NCBI RefSeq assembly: GCF_019059575.1
Contig: NW_024881622.1
Coordinates: 434,001 to 498,000, forward strand
DNA from: Amphibalanus amphitrite
Taxonomy: Eukaryota > Arthropoda > Thecostraca > Balanomorpha > Balanidae
Direction of reading: 5' to 3'
DNA: 64,000 nucleotides
Position numbers and translations under genes: made by a program
The notes under the pieces: generated by a model
What the model was told of the DNA's origin: nothing
The model's database searches: none
Seen by the model: only the letters and a program-made list of their open reading frames with translations
Part shown: positions 36,597 through 48,689 of the stretch, piece after piece
Position numbering within the stretch: position 1 is the first letter of the stretch
How the letters are laid out: every line of letters starts with the position of its first letter

Positions 36597-36696
36597 ATGG
36601 TCGGTGACGGCGCCGGCGCGCGGGCGCTGCTCGTGGCCTCTGCCATGCTGCTGAGCCTCACCGGCCGGCCCACCGACGGATGTCAACGGCAAACCG
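36597..36696 (+). CDS. Putative first coding exon with signal peptide (gene unknown)
   Basis: ATG in good context (GCGAGGATGG), 33 codons plus one base, then a consensus donor GTGAGT at 36697. The peptide has an Arg at 9 and a hydrophobic run ALLVASAMLLSLTG at about 10-23, followed by a Cys, as in a secretory signal peptide near its cleavage site. It lies at the end of a GC-rich stretch that could be a promoter. No second exon with homology is found downstream to 64000, so if the gene is real its first intron is more than 27 kb or the rest lies in exons too small to see. The family cannot be named. Confidence 0.4.
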
Positions 36697-39600
36697 GTGA
36701 GTGGCCTCGGCTCAGGCCAGGTCACCGGGGATCCGGGGCTAGGTGGGGTGGGTTGGTGATTGTCGACCGGGTATAATGTGGCATTGCGTCATGAGTTCTT
36801 TGGTAAGTGCAAATTATTTTGCATGAACAGAATGTCCTCACAATCAAGACTGGGTGAAAAGCTCTCTTCGCGTGGCGGGCGCAACTTAAACATGAATACG
36901 TGATGCATCGTCGTTGTTAGCAACCCTTATGCAATAACATTCATCGGCCGACCACCTCGAAGCTAAAATGCTTCAGCAATGCCCACCTCCAGGTGCCCGT
37001 GCATCTGCTTGGTCACATGTTCTCGTTGGGTTTAGGATATGCATTGCCCCGAACATGTCCACAATCCCTTGGCTTCTGATAAGCTTCCAACCGATTACGA
37101 ATGTAGTTCTTATACGGTGCTTGTTCCGCTTTCTGTTCCTTGAAGTCCAATCACTCCGCTCCATCAATCCCTAACGCGTAAAATTTCCATTTCCCTCGTC
37201 GAATCGCCACGAGGACTTGCGCGTCACTCCAACACTCCTCGTGTCAGAGCTGAGCCGCTGTGGTGTCCGGCGCGGAGCACCGGTGCCCATCGCCCTGTGC
37301 GGTCGGCGTAATTGATGGCTCCAGCCCAGCTGTGCAAACCAGCCGGCGGGCTCCGCCAAATACGGCGGAGACGGGCGGCTGCCGGGGCGCCGCGGCCGAT
37401 GACGCCCGGCCTCTGCCGACCTACCGCGGGCGGCGACACGGCGCTGGGTTACCGGGATATCACTCTGTTGGGCCGAGGTTCGATGAGGCTACGAGGTGAA
37501 TTCGGCGGCCGCGGGGGCTCACGCGTGACGATGAATGTGCGACAGTCATTTCTGGGCTCGGTGACAGTCTGGGTCGGATGTAGGCGGACGCTCCTGTCTG
37601 GGACAGGCAGCGGTCTCCAGGACGCCGCTGGAATTAAATGTTGCAGTCACGTCGTGACAAAGCTTTCTTTGGTTCAGCCTTGTGCTTGGCCTTGACAAAA
37701 TGTATGTATTCAAATATCGTCTCGATTGCTCGCCAGTTTTAATTTCTTTGTCTTTCCCGTCACGTATGCCGGAAGGTTTAAGTCACCTTTCGGCATGCAT
37801 TGAATATCGTCCACATCTTGTTTCTTTTCTCCCTAAAATGTTCGCCCACAAAAGACCGGCAACTTATTCTTACCAAGCAACATTCCCTCCAGTCCTCAGC
37901 AGTCAGCCCCACCTGCACCCTGCCCCATACTCTCTCCCCCTCCCTCGGACTCCCTCGCCCGTCCCCTACGGCCCACCGTCCACCGTACCCCTTTGCTCCC
38001 GGAGACCTGACTCCCTTCCCCTCCCTCCCCTCTCGGCACTCGCGAGTGACGGACGTCTGCGCGCCGGCAGACGACATTTATGAGGTGGCGCGCTGACGGT
38101 GCTGCCTCCGCGATGACGAGCGGACATGGTGACGGTGTTGTTGCCAGGGAGGGTCATCTACTGACCTGTCGACCCCCAGCGACGATCAGATAGGGAAGTC
38201 GCCTGAGGAAGTGCATGTCGTCGGGTCATATTGTTCGTGGGAGTAGGAGTTATTTGTGATTTTGCAATGCAAGGACAGGGTTGTTAATAGTCTTATTCCA
38301 TAGGTACGATTTCTCCGAGCTTCCACAAACACACATAGATATTCTGTAAAAAAAAAAACACTAGCGGATATTCGCGAATAAAAGTCATTTCGCGAATAGC
38401 CTACCTTTCTAGGAACTGTGCACGGAATCCTGATAAGCTGCGATGTTGAATGAAAATGACTTCGTCCGTCCTTACTCTTCTCTTCTCTACTCTTCTAGCT
38501 CGTTGGTTGCTAACAGATTGTCCCGTGTAAATTGTTACCTAAACTGCTGGTGCTGGTGTTCATGTTCTGCAAAGAGGTGTATGAATATAATCTCAGATGC
38601 TGATGAGTGCTGATAGCATGATCAATCCTGGCAGCTCTCTTGGTTAGCGGCGCGAGTAGAGCTATCTGGATTCCATCAGCTAAATGTTGCTGCTTGCGAA
38701 TCGGGGAAGGCGCCAAGAAAACACACGATGGCTCTCCTGGCTGATAGGGGATGTCCGAACTCTGCGAACCTCGGACGTCTCTGACGTCAACCGCACATCT
38801 GATCTAACCGTCGGCGTGCGAGACTCGTCCGAGCTGCTGATCCAGCCCGACTAGCGGCTCTGAAGTCGGCTCGTGTTCGCTGCGGCTGTGGTTTCGGCCG
38901 GGGTTGGTCTTTGCTGCTAGTGATAGCGTGGGCGCCTGCCGTCAGTCGTCGCTCACCACAGGTATGATGTGACCGGGCAGGTGGCGCAGCCCGAGCGGTT
39001 TTCCGAAGCGAGCGGTTTCTCGAGTGGCTCTGCTTGGATGGTGGTTTCTATGAGGTGTCTGCCCGAATTTCCTGTGATGTGTTCCTGATAACCGTTCGAG
39101 CTCACGCCGTTTCGGTCGAGCTCACCGGAAGGCGAGCGTTAGCTGCTGCAGCGGTGCCTACTGCCTCGTACCTCGTAGTTTCTCGTGGTCGGTTGTAGGT
39201 AGTTGGCGCCGAGTGGCGTTGAATTCTCGGCCGATTGGGCCGTGACAGGCCACCTCAGCACTGTCGCGTCCAGTCACAATGATTATGGTCGGAGACATCA
39301 CGCCGTCTGAGACGTCACGGGGCGCCGGACACTGCGCAGTGCCGCGCTGACGATTGGGTTTGATTGAGAGCTGCCACAGTTGAAAAGACGCTGCGCAAAA
39401 CTAAATCAGACGCCTGCACAATTGTGCGTCTTCTATTATGTTTCAATGCGCCACGTGCGAATGTGTTGCAACTGTAAAGAAGGCACGGACGAGTTCCGAT
39501 TCGCTTCAAAAGTAAACGATTCATATTAACCCATCGACGTGGTGGTGATTTATTCATGCCACCCTCGTCGACGTTTCCTGTAGTCTTGTGACGGCCTTAC

Positions 39601-42600
39601 GCTTTCCTTGGCCGCTGCAGGGATCGATAAGTGCTCCGAAGGTCACGGTTGTAACGTGCCAGCGAACATGACGGTTGTCCAGTCATTGTTTGAAGTCTGC
39701 TTCCCGCTCGGACGCTGGCGAATCGTGAGGTGGCGTTAGATGCAGCCTGACCCTCACTGGTAACGTCCGCACGTACCTTGAGTCGCACAGATAATGCAGC
39801 CCTCAGATTGCTGCCAATAGAACTACAATTCGTCTTGATGCTGTGCCATGACAAATAGCCATGCGCCGCGTAGTGCCACGGGCGGTTTCAAATGGCTCGT
39901 ATCAACCATCATTACCACCGGCCGAGCGGCCTTGTGACCCTTGCGCCAATCTGTTTAAGCTTTTTCATGCTACTGATGTGGCATCACATCCATCACAATA
40001 ACAAGTGATTAATAGCGGGAGATATCAGTGCCGTCCTGCACGTCTGAGTCACGGTCCAGCAGCGTTCCTGGCTAACGGCCGGCACATTTGGATTCGAGGA
40101 GAGCCGAGACGGGTACGCCCTCGTGGAATGAATTCGCCGACTCGGGAGACGCTCTAGCGTGCTCACGGCAACACACGAACACGTTATATGTACTTACGGA
40201 GGCCAGAGGCTTCAATGAGGAACACGCGATTGGAGTAAATCCATTCAGAGAAGACCATTAATGCCATCGGTAGCTTCCGGAGCGCATTATCCCGGATCAT
40301 CCGCCGGGCGGCACCGCCGGCGATTCGGACCGGCGTCTGCGCGGCGCCGAGCGCAGCCATCTCCATACCGCCGGGCCGGGCCGGCGGCCATGCAAATCCT
40401 CAACTTCCGCCGTCACCGAGGGCGATAGATGCACGTCTTCTGGCGAGACGTGTACGGCGACCCGCGGCCTGTTTGGCCAGCCGATTTACATGGCAACCTG
40501 TCGACCGGGCCGGGCCGGCGGCAGGTGAGGTGTTTTAGAATGGGACGACGGGCGCGGCGGCATCTCGACGCTGTAAGTACAAGCATCTGCTGTCGTCGTG
40601 TCGTTCGAATGGCGACAGCTAACACTGGGCTGAGGCGGAAATGTCCAGCGAAAAAGCGTGCAGCGTCCTCGTAACTAACGGTTGACCGATGTTTATTGTC
40701 GGGATCGGGATGTTTTGCCCTTTGCCGTGAGCGATATAGTTGCGACTATGCCTGTGCTCAATGCCACGCGGTTTAGATCGCACGATTTCTGGTAAGACGA
40801 GGGATACGTATAAGGCTGTCACGTATCGTATTCCTGATTCATATCTCATGCGGTATCTGTTCCATATGCTCGTCACTATGAGGTAGCCTCGCAGGATTGC
40901 AACTATTTTACATAGATACGTAGCTATTTTGTGTTGTGTTGGTTTTATATTGACAGCTTGACAAGATCGCTTTTATACCGCTCGAATATCTTTCCTAAGT
41001 TGAGGTCGTACGATGACGCGATCACCGTGGTTATCTATTATCAATACTTCCGATACAATATTTTTGGAATCGATTGACATCTGTCAAAAGTGCGCATGCT
41101 GCTTGGAATGATAAGCATTGCTATTAAAGTCACAAGTCTTACTGGAGATCGACTAGTTATGCTTTTGCCATAGTTCCGCGAGTTTTCCCCTTATAGTACC
41201 TACTGCCGTATTAAATAAGTGCTGTCAATTTTTTTCGCTACATCCGGTGCAACATACCTTACCGCGTATTCTACTCTTAACTGTATATAATACAGTGTGC
41301 GCACGTCTCTTTACTCACTCCCTTACTTCCTGTCACACTCCCGATCCATCATTCCCACATCCCTCCCACCTAACGTCTGTTGGCCACTGCGGCCGTCAGT
41401 GCGCCCGGCCGCGCCTCTACGAGCGGGTCTCGAGGCCCGGCGGGCGGCCGCGCCAGGCAGTCTGGCCGGCCCGCTGCCGAGGTCGACTTCACCGAGCCTG
41501 ACGCTGCAATAACTACGGCTGGTTGGGCTGGACGGCGGTGGGCTGTCGCTAACGGCCTCCCTCTCCCTCTCTCCCTGCCTCTCTCCCGTTCGGTGGAGAC
41601 CTGACCGGAACCATGACGCGCCTCTCCAGAGGTCAGCGTCAGTCTGCACAGCCAGGCTCCGTCCCCTCCCGCTCCTCAGCGGCTCGGCGCTAATTGGCCG
41701 CGCCTGGCTCTAAGGACCTGCTGACCGTGACTGGACAGCTTATTTGTGATTGCAAGAACAGCTACGAATGGGGAACGTGATTCTGAAAAGGCCTACTGAA
41801 TATGGTTTCACTATAAATAGTAAATTAGTGTCTTAGCGCGACTAGTGCATGAGAAGGTAAAATATGGCGAGAGCTTGCAGAAAATGCTCAGCAGAGCGGT
41901 AGTTGAGGACTCTTGGAGGACGATGGTATGCACAAGGTCCATTCACGAGCTTCCTATAGTCGCCTTAGGCGCGAAGCTCTAAGCAGAGAAGGGATAACTC
42001 CCGTGGGGACGGTTATCCCCATTAATGGTGCAGCCTTGCTGGAGCTCAGCGCTGCATAAAAACAAATGCTGATGGGCTTTATGTATGCAGATGACGGCCG
42101 AAGCCGAGGGCGTGAGATAAGCACGGAAGCCGGCTGTAAACGTCGTCAGTGATGACAGACACTAATGAAATATGGGATGCTGATCTACTTGCTGAGAGGT
42201 CTGATGGTACTCTGGCATTATTATGTCGAAATCCATCTTTGACAAGTGGACCATGTCCTGGGGCAAAACCGTGGTATTGAAGTGGTAAGAACCATAATGT
42301 GCTCAAAAGAGCGGCTACAAAGTTAATTTGTCTCGATTGAAGTAATATACCAGCCGGGAGGTATGTTCTAGCTAATAAGTACTTACCTAATTACTGCTCA
42401 TAATTGTTTCTGATAAGCGGTTAGCTGGAGTTCCAGCAAGAATGTAATTGTTTTATTTATGTGCGCCTATGGCATGCCATAAAAGGAAGACGGGTGGATA
42501 GCTTACTATAAAAAAGATAGGATAAGGGCCAACCTGAATAAGGTCGTCAAATACGTCAAAGCTGCACTGGGCTCGGTTAATCAAATACCTGTAATTGAAG

Positions 42601-42662
42601 CAGGTGAAAACGGAAAGAAAAGAGCCAGCGAATGAGCGCGGAGAGGTGGCAGCGATAGTGAT
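36697..42662. other. No gene seen; possible intron
   Basis: Mixed composition with GC-rich patches (37220-37470, 37900-38110, 40280-40560, 41380-41720). No homologous frame, bounded transposon or RNA gene was recognised. Confidence 0.4.
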
Positions 42663-42732
42663 GGACGGTCGGACGGACGGACTGACAGACGGACGGACGG
42701 ACGGACGGACGGACGGACGGACGGATGGACGG
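42663..42732. repeat. (GGAC)n microsatellite
   Basis: About 70 bp of the tetramer GGAC with a few substitutions; the cleanest run is 42690-42724. It is open in all frames on the plus strand and gives a meaningless DGRT repeat. Confidence 0.9.
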
Positions 42733-43289
42733 AGTCATTTGAGACGTGAACACACGGTGCTTGTGTGGTCAGCTGTGGTCACTCCATCCCCACCCGCCAA
42801 GTAGCTACTTGAGGGTTCATCGCCACCTCTTCTGTTCCCTTGACGACCGAGTCGACACTCGACAGCCTCATCCTCGAGTGTCTTCTCCGGCTCTGTAAAT
42901 AGGCTAGGACACCATTGTAAATAGCCGAGAACACGACGGAGGCGTCTTGTCGGGTCTGAGGTCGGACGGCGTGTGGGCGGTGAAGCCGTATTTGGCGGAC
43001 GAGCTCGAGCTGTTCAGTTGTGACGTCACAAATCCCCCTGGTCAGGACGGCGGTCACATGGACACTGTGTGACAGCCAGTCGCCCGTGGTTAGCCAGGGA
43101 AGGCTTGAGCGACACGTGACGTCATAATCCCACCGGTCGCCGCCCCTGGCCGCTGCAAGGGGCGCTGCACCTTAGGTCGAACTGGATGGACGAGATGAAA
43201 TGTCGGGATGACATTCGTGTCCGAGGACGGGATGACATAGAATGTCGTTATTTGTTCTCCTATCTAAGCAATGTAGCCATTAATATAAG

Positions 43290-43506
43290 AATTGCAGTTT
43301 TTACCCTTGACCTGACATTAACCTGACCTGTGATCTACTATGGCAAAACATTTTTGCTCCAAAGATCCGTCTTGGTGAGAGCTTTCGATCACCATTTCCT
43401 CCGTCTTCCTACAATCATCCGTAAGGAAGTTAGACCAATGACATGGGGCAGAATCTGCCTCCACCCCCAACCCCAGGGTGCCTTAGTCTAGCGGGGCGCG
43501 GGTTAA
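43290..43506. mobile_element. Solo end of a TTAA-type element
   Basis: GGGGCGCGGG next to TTAA (43503-43506) is the same terminal sequence as in the elements at 47512, 56281 and 61247. TGACCTGACATTAACCTGACCTGTGA at its left is typical interior sequence. No left end is found, so this is a decayed remnant with uncertain left limit. Confidence 0.5.
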
Positions 43507-44351
43507 GCATCCAAAATCACCCCATTCCCAGAATTGTCCGATCGAACGAACGATAAGGGTCGTGACTGGACAACGAGCTCCGCCTAGGTTGGGTTCCGAC
43601 TCTCTATCCAACTTGCAAACTTTCGACCTAATCTTATACATGTAAGCGAACATTTTGGTAATTGTGATTCACAAAGTTCTGATGCTAAAGCAAATGCCAG
43701 GAGGAGTTTCCATCGGGGGATCGATTTATTTTTTTATTGTTCTCCCTTGTTTATGTCCGAGAGACTCTGGTCAGCCTTGGCCAGATAACTTCTAGATCTT
43801 GCCAATCCAAAACGCGCCTGTGCTTTTGAGCAAAAGTTAAGAAAGTTAAAGAAAGGTGTAGGCGAAACAGACGTGCAGCGGCTTCCAAAATTCAAAGCCA
43901 CTGGTCTGGTGCCTACGTTGGAGTTTCGTTTGTCATTTTTGTTTGCCATTATTGGCGCGCTGGGCGCCGGCTATAGTGGCCATGCTGTCTGGCTATGCAA
44001 ATGCAGCCTTGAACGGCGCGGTGGCCAGCGCGACGGATGACATCAGGCGATCAAGGCCTCGGGCTGCACACTGAAGGCACCGTACTGTCTGACGTTATCA
44101 ATGACGTCACCAGATGCAATGTCACTAAGGCGACCCCAGACTTCCTCCCAGTTTGATATCTGTGTTCGTTCATGTCTGTCTGTTTGGCTCTCTACGTCGG
44201 CATCCGTCTTTCTTTGCATTTCTGTAGATAATGTCAGTCTGCTTTTTGTCTGGGTCTGTCTCCGTCTGAAAAACGCAAAACAGCTATCAAGTAATGAAAA
44301 CTGTAAAGTCGCTATTTTTATTTATGAAAGGACAACTGAGATTATTGCCTT

Positions 44352-45439
44352 TTAACCCTCGCCCTGGAAGGGCATTTTTCATAACACGGCCTGGCGGGGG
44401 GTCGCATCAACCCCCCCTCGCGATTGGCTCCTATGGCATCTAGAAACACCAAATTTGGTAGGTAGGTGGGCCCCCTGGAGTTCTCGCCCCTGTGCAAATT
44501 TGGTTGCTCTATGTCAATATTTAGGGGTTTTTTTGGGGGTGTAAATGTAAAAAAAAATTCGCTAAAAACAGGTCAAAAGTTTTTCGCTTATAACTTTTGA
44601 TCTAATTAAGATAAAGCAAAAAGAAAAGCACCAGTGAACTCAGCACGTCAAGGCGCGTCGAATGATATACTTATTTTGCTTGGTTGAGTGTACTTAAAAA
44701 TTTTCTTAATTATTAAGTAAACTTTGATTAATTAATTAAAAATCAAGTTAACCAAATTGCATCATATCGCATATCATTCGATTCGGCTGATCACCAGGAG
44801 CACAATGACACCATTTTTAAGCTCTAGCGTCATTGTGTGCCAAGTTATTGGCAAAAACGTCATTTGACCTGAGTTGACCTCATTTGACCTGACCCATGGA
44901 TAAGTACACCAAATTAAGAAGCACCAAGTGACATGCTGTTAAGTACTGTGGTTTCAAAGCACAAAAGTGATAGAACGAAGCGAATATCTCCAGAGTTTTC
45001 CGAATTGAATATTTTCCCATAGGCTTGACATTACGACGTAATGACCTCTAACTGACCTCAGGTCAGTGACATAAAAAAAGCGAAATATATTTTATACAAC
45101 TCGGTGAACTTAGCACATCCTGAAAGTTTGAAGGAAATCAGTCCAAAACTGTGAGTTGGACAGGTGCATAAAGAAAATTGAAATTTGACCATGACCTTGT
45201 ACCGGTTTTTCTGACCTGATGACCTGATACAAGGTCACCCGGACCTGAAATTTTTAGGTCATATGTAAAAAGGTTGCCCCATAGGCTGTGCCAAATGTGG
45301 CGGCGCTGCGCGCCGCCGTTTTTACGCTAACTTTGAAAAACCTTAGGGGGGGGGGGAGTTGCATCAACTACGCAGGGACTGGGATTATGGCATATGGGAT
45401 ATGGCAGATTACGAGCTAACCTGCCAGGGCGAGGGTTAA
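44352..45439. mobile_element. TTAA-flanked MITE, copy 5
   Basis: TTAA at 44352-44355 and 45436-45439 bounds 1080 bp with ends CCCTCGCCCTGGAAG and CTGCCAGGGCGAGGG. Hairpin cores are TCGCATCAA on the left and TTGCATCAA on the right. A third hairpin, GGCGGCGCTGCGCGCCGCC, lies at 45299-45317 and recurs in copy 6. The interior has many TGACCT sites. No coding frame. Confidence 0.88.
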
Positions 45440-47507
45440 GGATGAGAAAGGCTCGGTGCATTAGCCGTCTGAGTTTGCTAAAATGCCTTGTACCCATTAA
45501 AAAACATTTCTTGATGAGTTTATGATTTTATCTTCTCATCAATCAGCCAATCGCCTCCTGCAGTCTGACTGACGACTCCCGTTTTGTCCTGTCCCAAATC
45601 GAACTGCACTCATGGAAGACGGTTCGCCGCCACCTGCCGGTCCACTACAGACAAAAGTATACCTGACACTGAAATATGACGGCCGAGCGCGGTGACAACA
45701 GGATTTCAACACCGTCCAATGTCAGCCACGTGTCTGTAGCACGCGAGGTATTTTATGTCGGAGGTCGCTCACGGACCCGCTACCGAAGCCAGTGGACTGC
45801 GCGCCGGCCCGCACGCCGAGCGGCACTCGAAGGACATTAGTATGCGGAATGCTGTCGCGCCAGGTGTTCCGGCGAAATAATTTGATTGTGTTCGATAGGT
45901 GGCAGGGAGTGGCGGGCGGCGCCGCTCTTCAGACGGATGTTCGTGACCGGTCCGCCGCCTGGGAGCGCCTCGGATCGGCGCTCTCGGCGGCTGAATAGTT
46001 GTTTGGAGCTCGGCAAAGCCGTGTATAGATAATGTCCGCTGTCCAGTTTTGTGACGTGTCAAAGGCCCGGCGTCGCAGAAGAAATGATTAATTCAGCCCA
46101 AAATGTCATGCAAATTTCAGCTTGCACCACCGACCGGTTGCGGTGTTTTGATGTATAAGGCCAAGCTAACTGTGCATGACGTAGCTAATGCTTTGGTTAG
46201 CCAAAGCTTGGAAACCTTCGTCTCTAGGTAGGTGCATCTTTTTGGTACTACTGATTTTAATCAAGCAGTTCGGACTGTTTATTCATGTATGCTAAACGTG
46301 TTGCCGTGTTTACGGATTAACATAACTAGATGGTGGTGTGCTTATGCAGGGCGTTGATGTTCTTGTCACGCTCTCTTTTTCATAACATCAGGCCACTGCC
46401 TAATTTGTAAAGGACGTTTATTTTTATAGGTACTACTGTTCGCAATCTGGATGCTCTTTCGGCCCATGGTCCATTGAGAAGCTCGGTAGCTGAAATTCTA
46501 TCAAGATGTGTTATCCTGGACAGTGGACACAAATGTTGTTCAGTCCCTGAACCCGCTGCTGTCATGGCCCCGTCAGTTGTGGGTAGCGCGTGTCTTCTGT
46601 CGTGACCAAAGCCAGACGAGCGCCCCGCTGTCCGGGCAGCCACCTCTCCACGGGCGGGCGCCGGAAGAATCACACGGTTCACCGGGGAGGGTGGGGAGGG
46701 TGATGATGTCTCCTCAGCCCGGCGCCCAGCCGTCTAGACCTCGAGCTCGCAGCGGGCGGACCGTCATCAGGCTCAGGGAGCGGACGTCTCGCCGATGGTC
46801 ATCAGTTGGTGCAGCGCTGCCCTGCCGTCTGGGGCGGCGCGCGGCGCGGCGGGGGGCGGGCGTGCAGACGCGGCGCGCACGCTGCCACCCGCGGAGGTCA
46901 AGGTGGTGCACCGGCCAGCCGGAAGCAGGTGCCGTCCGTCTGAGGGCTCGTAATGAGCGCAGACGGCCCGGGCTGCGTCATGGATGACCTGACCGCACCA
47001 GCGGGGGTGAGAGTACCCCTGTCTGCACACGGCCCTGCACTGCACGACGCTCGCTTGTCTGATGTTCCCTGGCCTCGATTGAGGTCAAGCACAACGTGGA
47101 AATGGCTGGCAAACATCAATGTTATCAATGGATCCAGATGTGTGTCGGCTTTGTTTGAGATGTGCAGACATTAAATATTCTAATGACTACCTTGATGACG
47201 TACTAATTGAATCCGTTCTTTATTAGGCGAGAATGATGTATGCGGAACACTGACAGCTCTCTATTGATATGAAATGAATGTCTCTATTGATATGAAATGA
47301 ATAGATGAGCTGGGCCTGACAGGTATATGTCTGAAAAGGAATTAATATTAAATCAGCCGCTGTATGTACCGGAGATGCGAACAGCAATATTTTCCAGGCG
47401 TCATACCGGACTACCTTTAGATTCCGATCTCCATGCTCATGGAACTTTTTTTGGAAGATATGCATAGACGGTACGAATATCAAACATTTCAGTCCGTCGA
47501 ATGCGTG
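45440..47507. other. No gene seen
   Basis: GC-rich patches at 45780-46010 and 46560-47080 give short frames on both strands that resemble no known protein. Nothing bounded is seen. Confidence 0.4.
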
Positions 47508-48689
47508 TTAACCCGCGCCCCGTTGGGCTCTGCCGAGCAACGCGCCCGGTTGGGGGGGGGCCATTTTGGCCCCCCCCCCTAAGATCTCGAGAACCACGCA
47601 ACATAGCGACAAGCGGTAAACGGCGTTGGATAGCCCCAACGGGGAACTACCTTGTGACCCAATTTTATTGACCTAGGTCAAACCGATGACGTCACAGGTC
47701 AGGTCAAAGGTCCAATTTTCACCGTTTACAGGCACTTCAAGAAATGCGTTGTAAAATCGAGTAAAATGCATTTCATTGAAAATCATCGATGGGGAAATGT
47801 TCTTCAAACACATATTTTGCTATTTGAGGTCACTGATACCAGGTCAGGTCACAGAGGTCAGGTCACGGGGGGGTCACAATATGAAAGTGTCGTGTGATAC
47901 ATGTTTTATGGTCCATTTTACATGACAAATGCGATTATATGGGTCAGGCAGCCTTTGGGGCCAGCTTAGATCACGTTTTGGTCAAGGTCAGGTCAAGGTC
48001 AGGTCAAGGTCAGGTCAAATTAGGTCAAATTTCAAAATTAATATTTTTGCATAAAATGGGTATCGAATCGATGCAGCTCGTCACGGGGAGTTCAATGGTG
48101 GTCTTTGTTTTGCCGTACGAGGTCTAGAATTGCTAAAAATTGAGTTCAAAAATTTGACGTCATCATTTTTGAACAGTTTTTTCGCTATAACTTGGCCAAA
48201 AAACGAGATATCGATCTGAAATTTGGTATGTATATAGAAGAGCGCTGGGACTATCACATATATTCCGGTTTTTTCGAAATTCGGAAAAATTTTGGATTTT
48301 TTCAAAGTTTTTCTAAAAAAATCAATTTTTTGAATTTTTTGGGCCAAAAACCAAAAATTTTGAAAATCCGAGATAGCAGTTTTGTAGCGCCGCTTTTTGT
48401 CTACTAGACCATATAAAGAACTTTGAAATTGCTTGATAACTGTAGATTTGGTGAGCGTTTCAAGATTGCATAATTTTTGCTCATTTTTGCTCGAACATGA
48501 CCTCAGTTTGACCTCAATAACTCCTGACCTAAGGTGACCTAAGACTTGAAATTTGGTGTGAAGGTGTCAAATTGATGCCCGGGAAGGTACTGAAAATTTG
48601 GCGGCGCTGCGCGCCGCCGTTTTCTTGCTATTCAGGAAAAACCACAGGGGGGGGCCAAAATGGCCCCCCCCCAACGGGGCGAGGGTTAA
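47508..48689. mobile_element. TTAA-flanked MITE, copy 6
   Basis: TTAA at 47508-47511 and 48686-48689 bounds 1174 bp, ends CCCGCGCCCCGTTGGG and CCCCAACGGGGCGAGGG. Hairpins: G-run, CCATTTTGG, C-run at 47552-47579; G-run, CCAAAATGG, C-run at 48647-48672. The shared GGCGGCGC...GCGCCGCC hairpin is at 48600-48618. A run of AGGTCA half-sites in direct repeat lies at 47980-48027. No coding frame. Confidence 0.9.

Noticed and set aside
47980-48027. GGTCA runs read as a satellite or telomere-like repeat
   Set aside because: The runs are short, lie inside bounded TTAA elements and recur at matching places in each copy.
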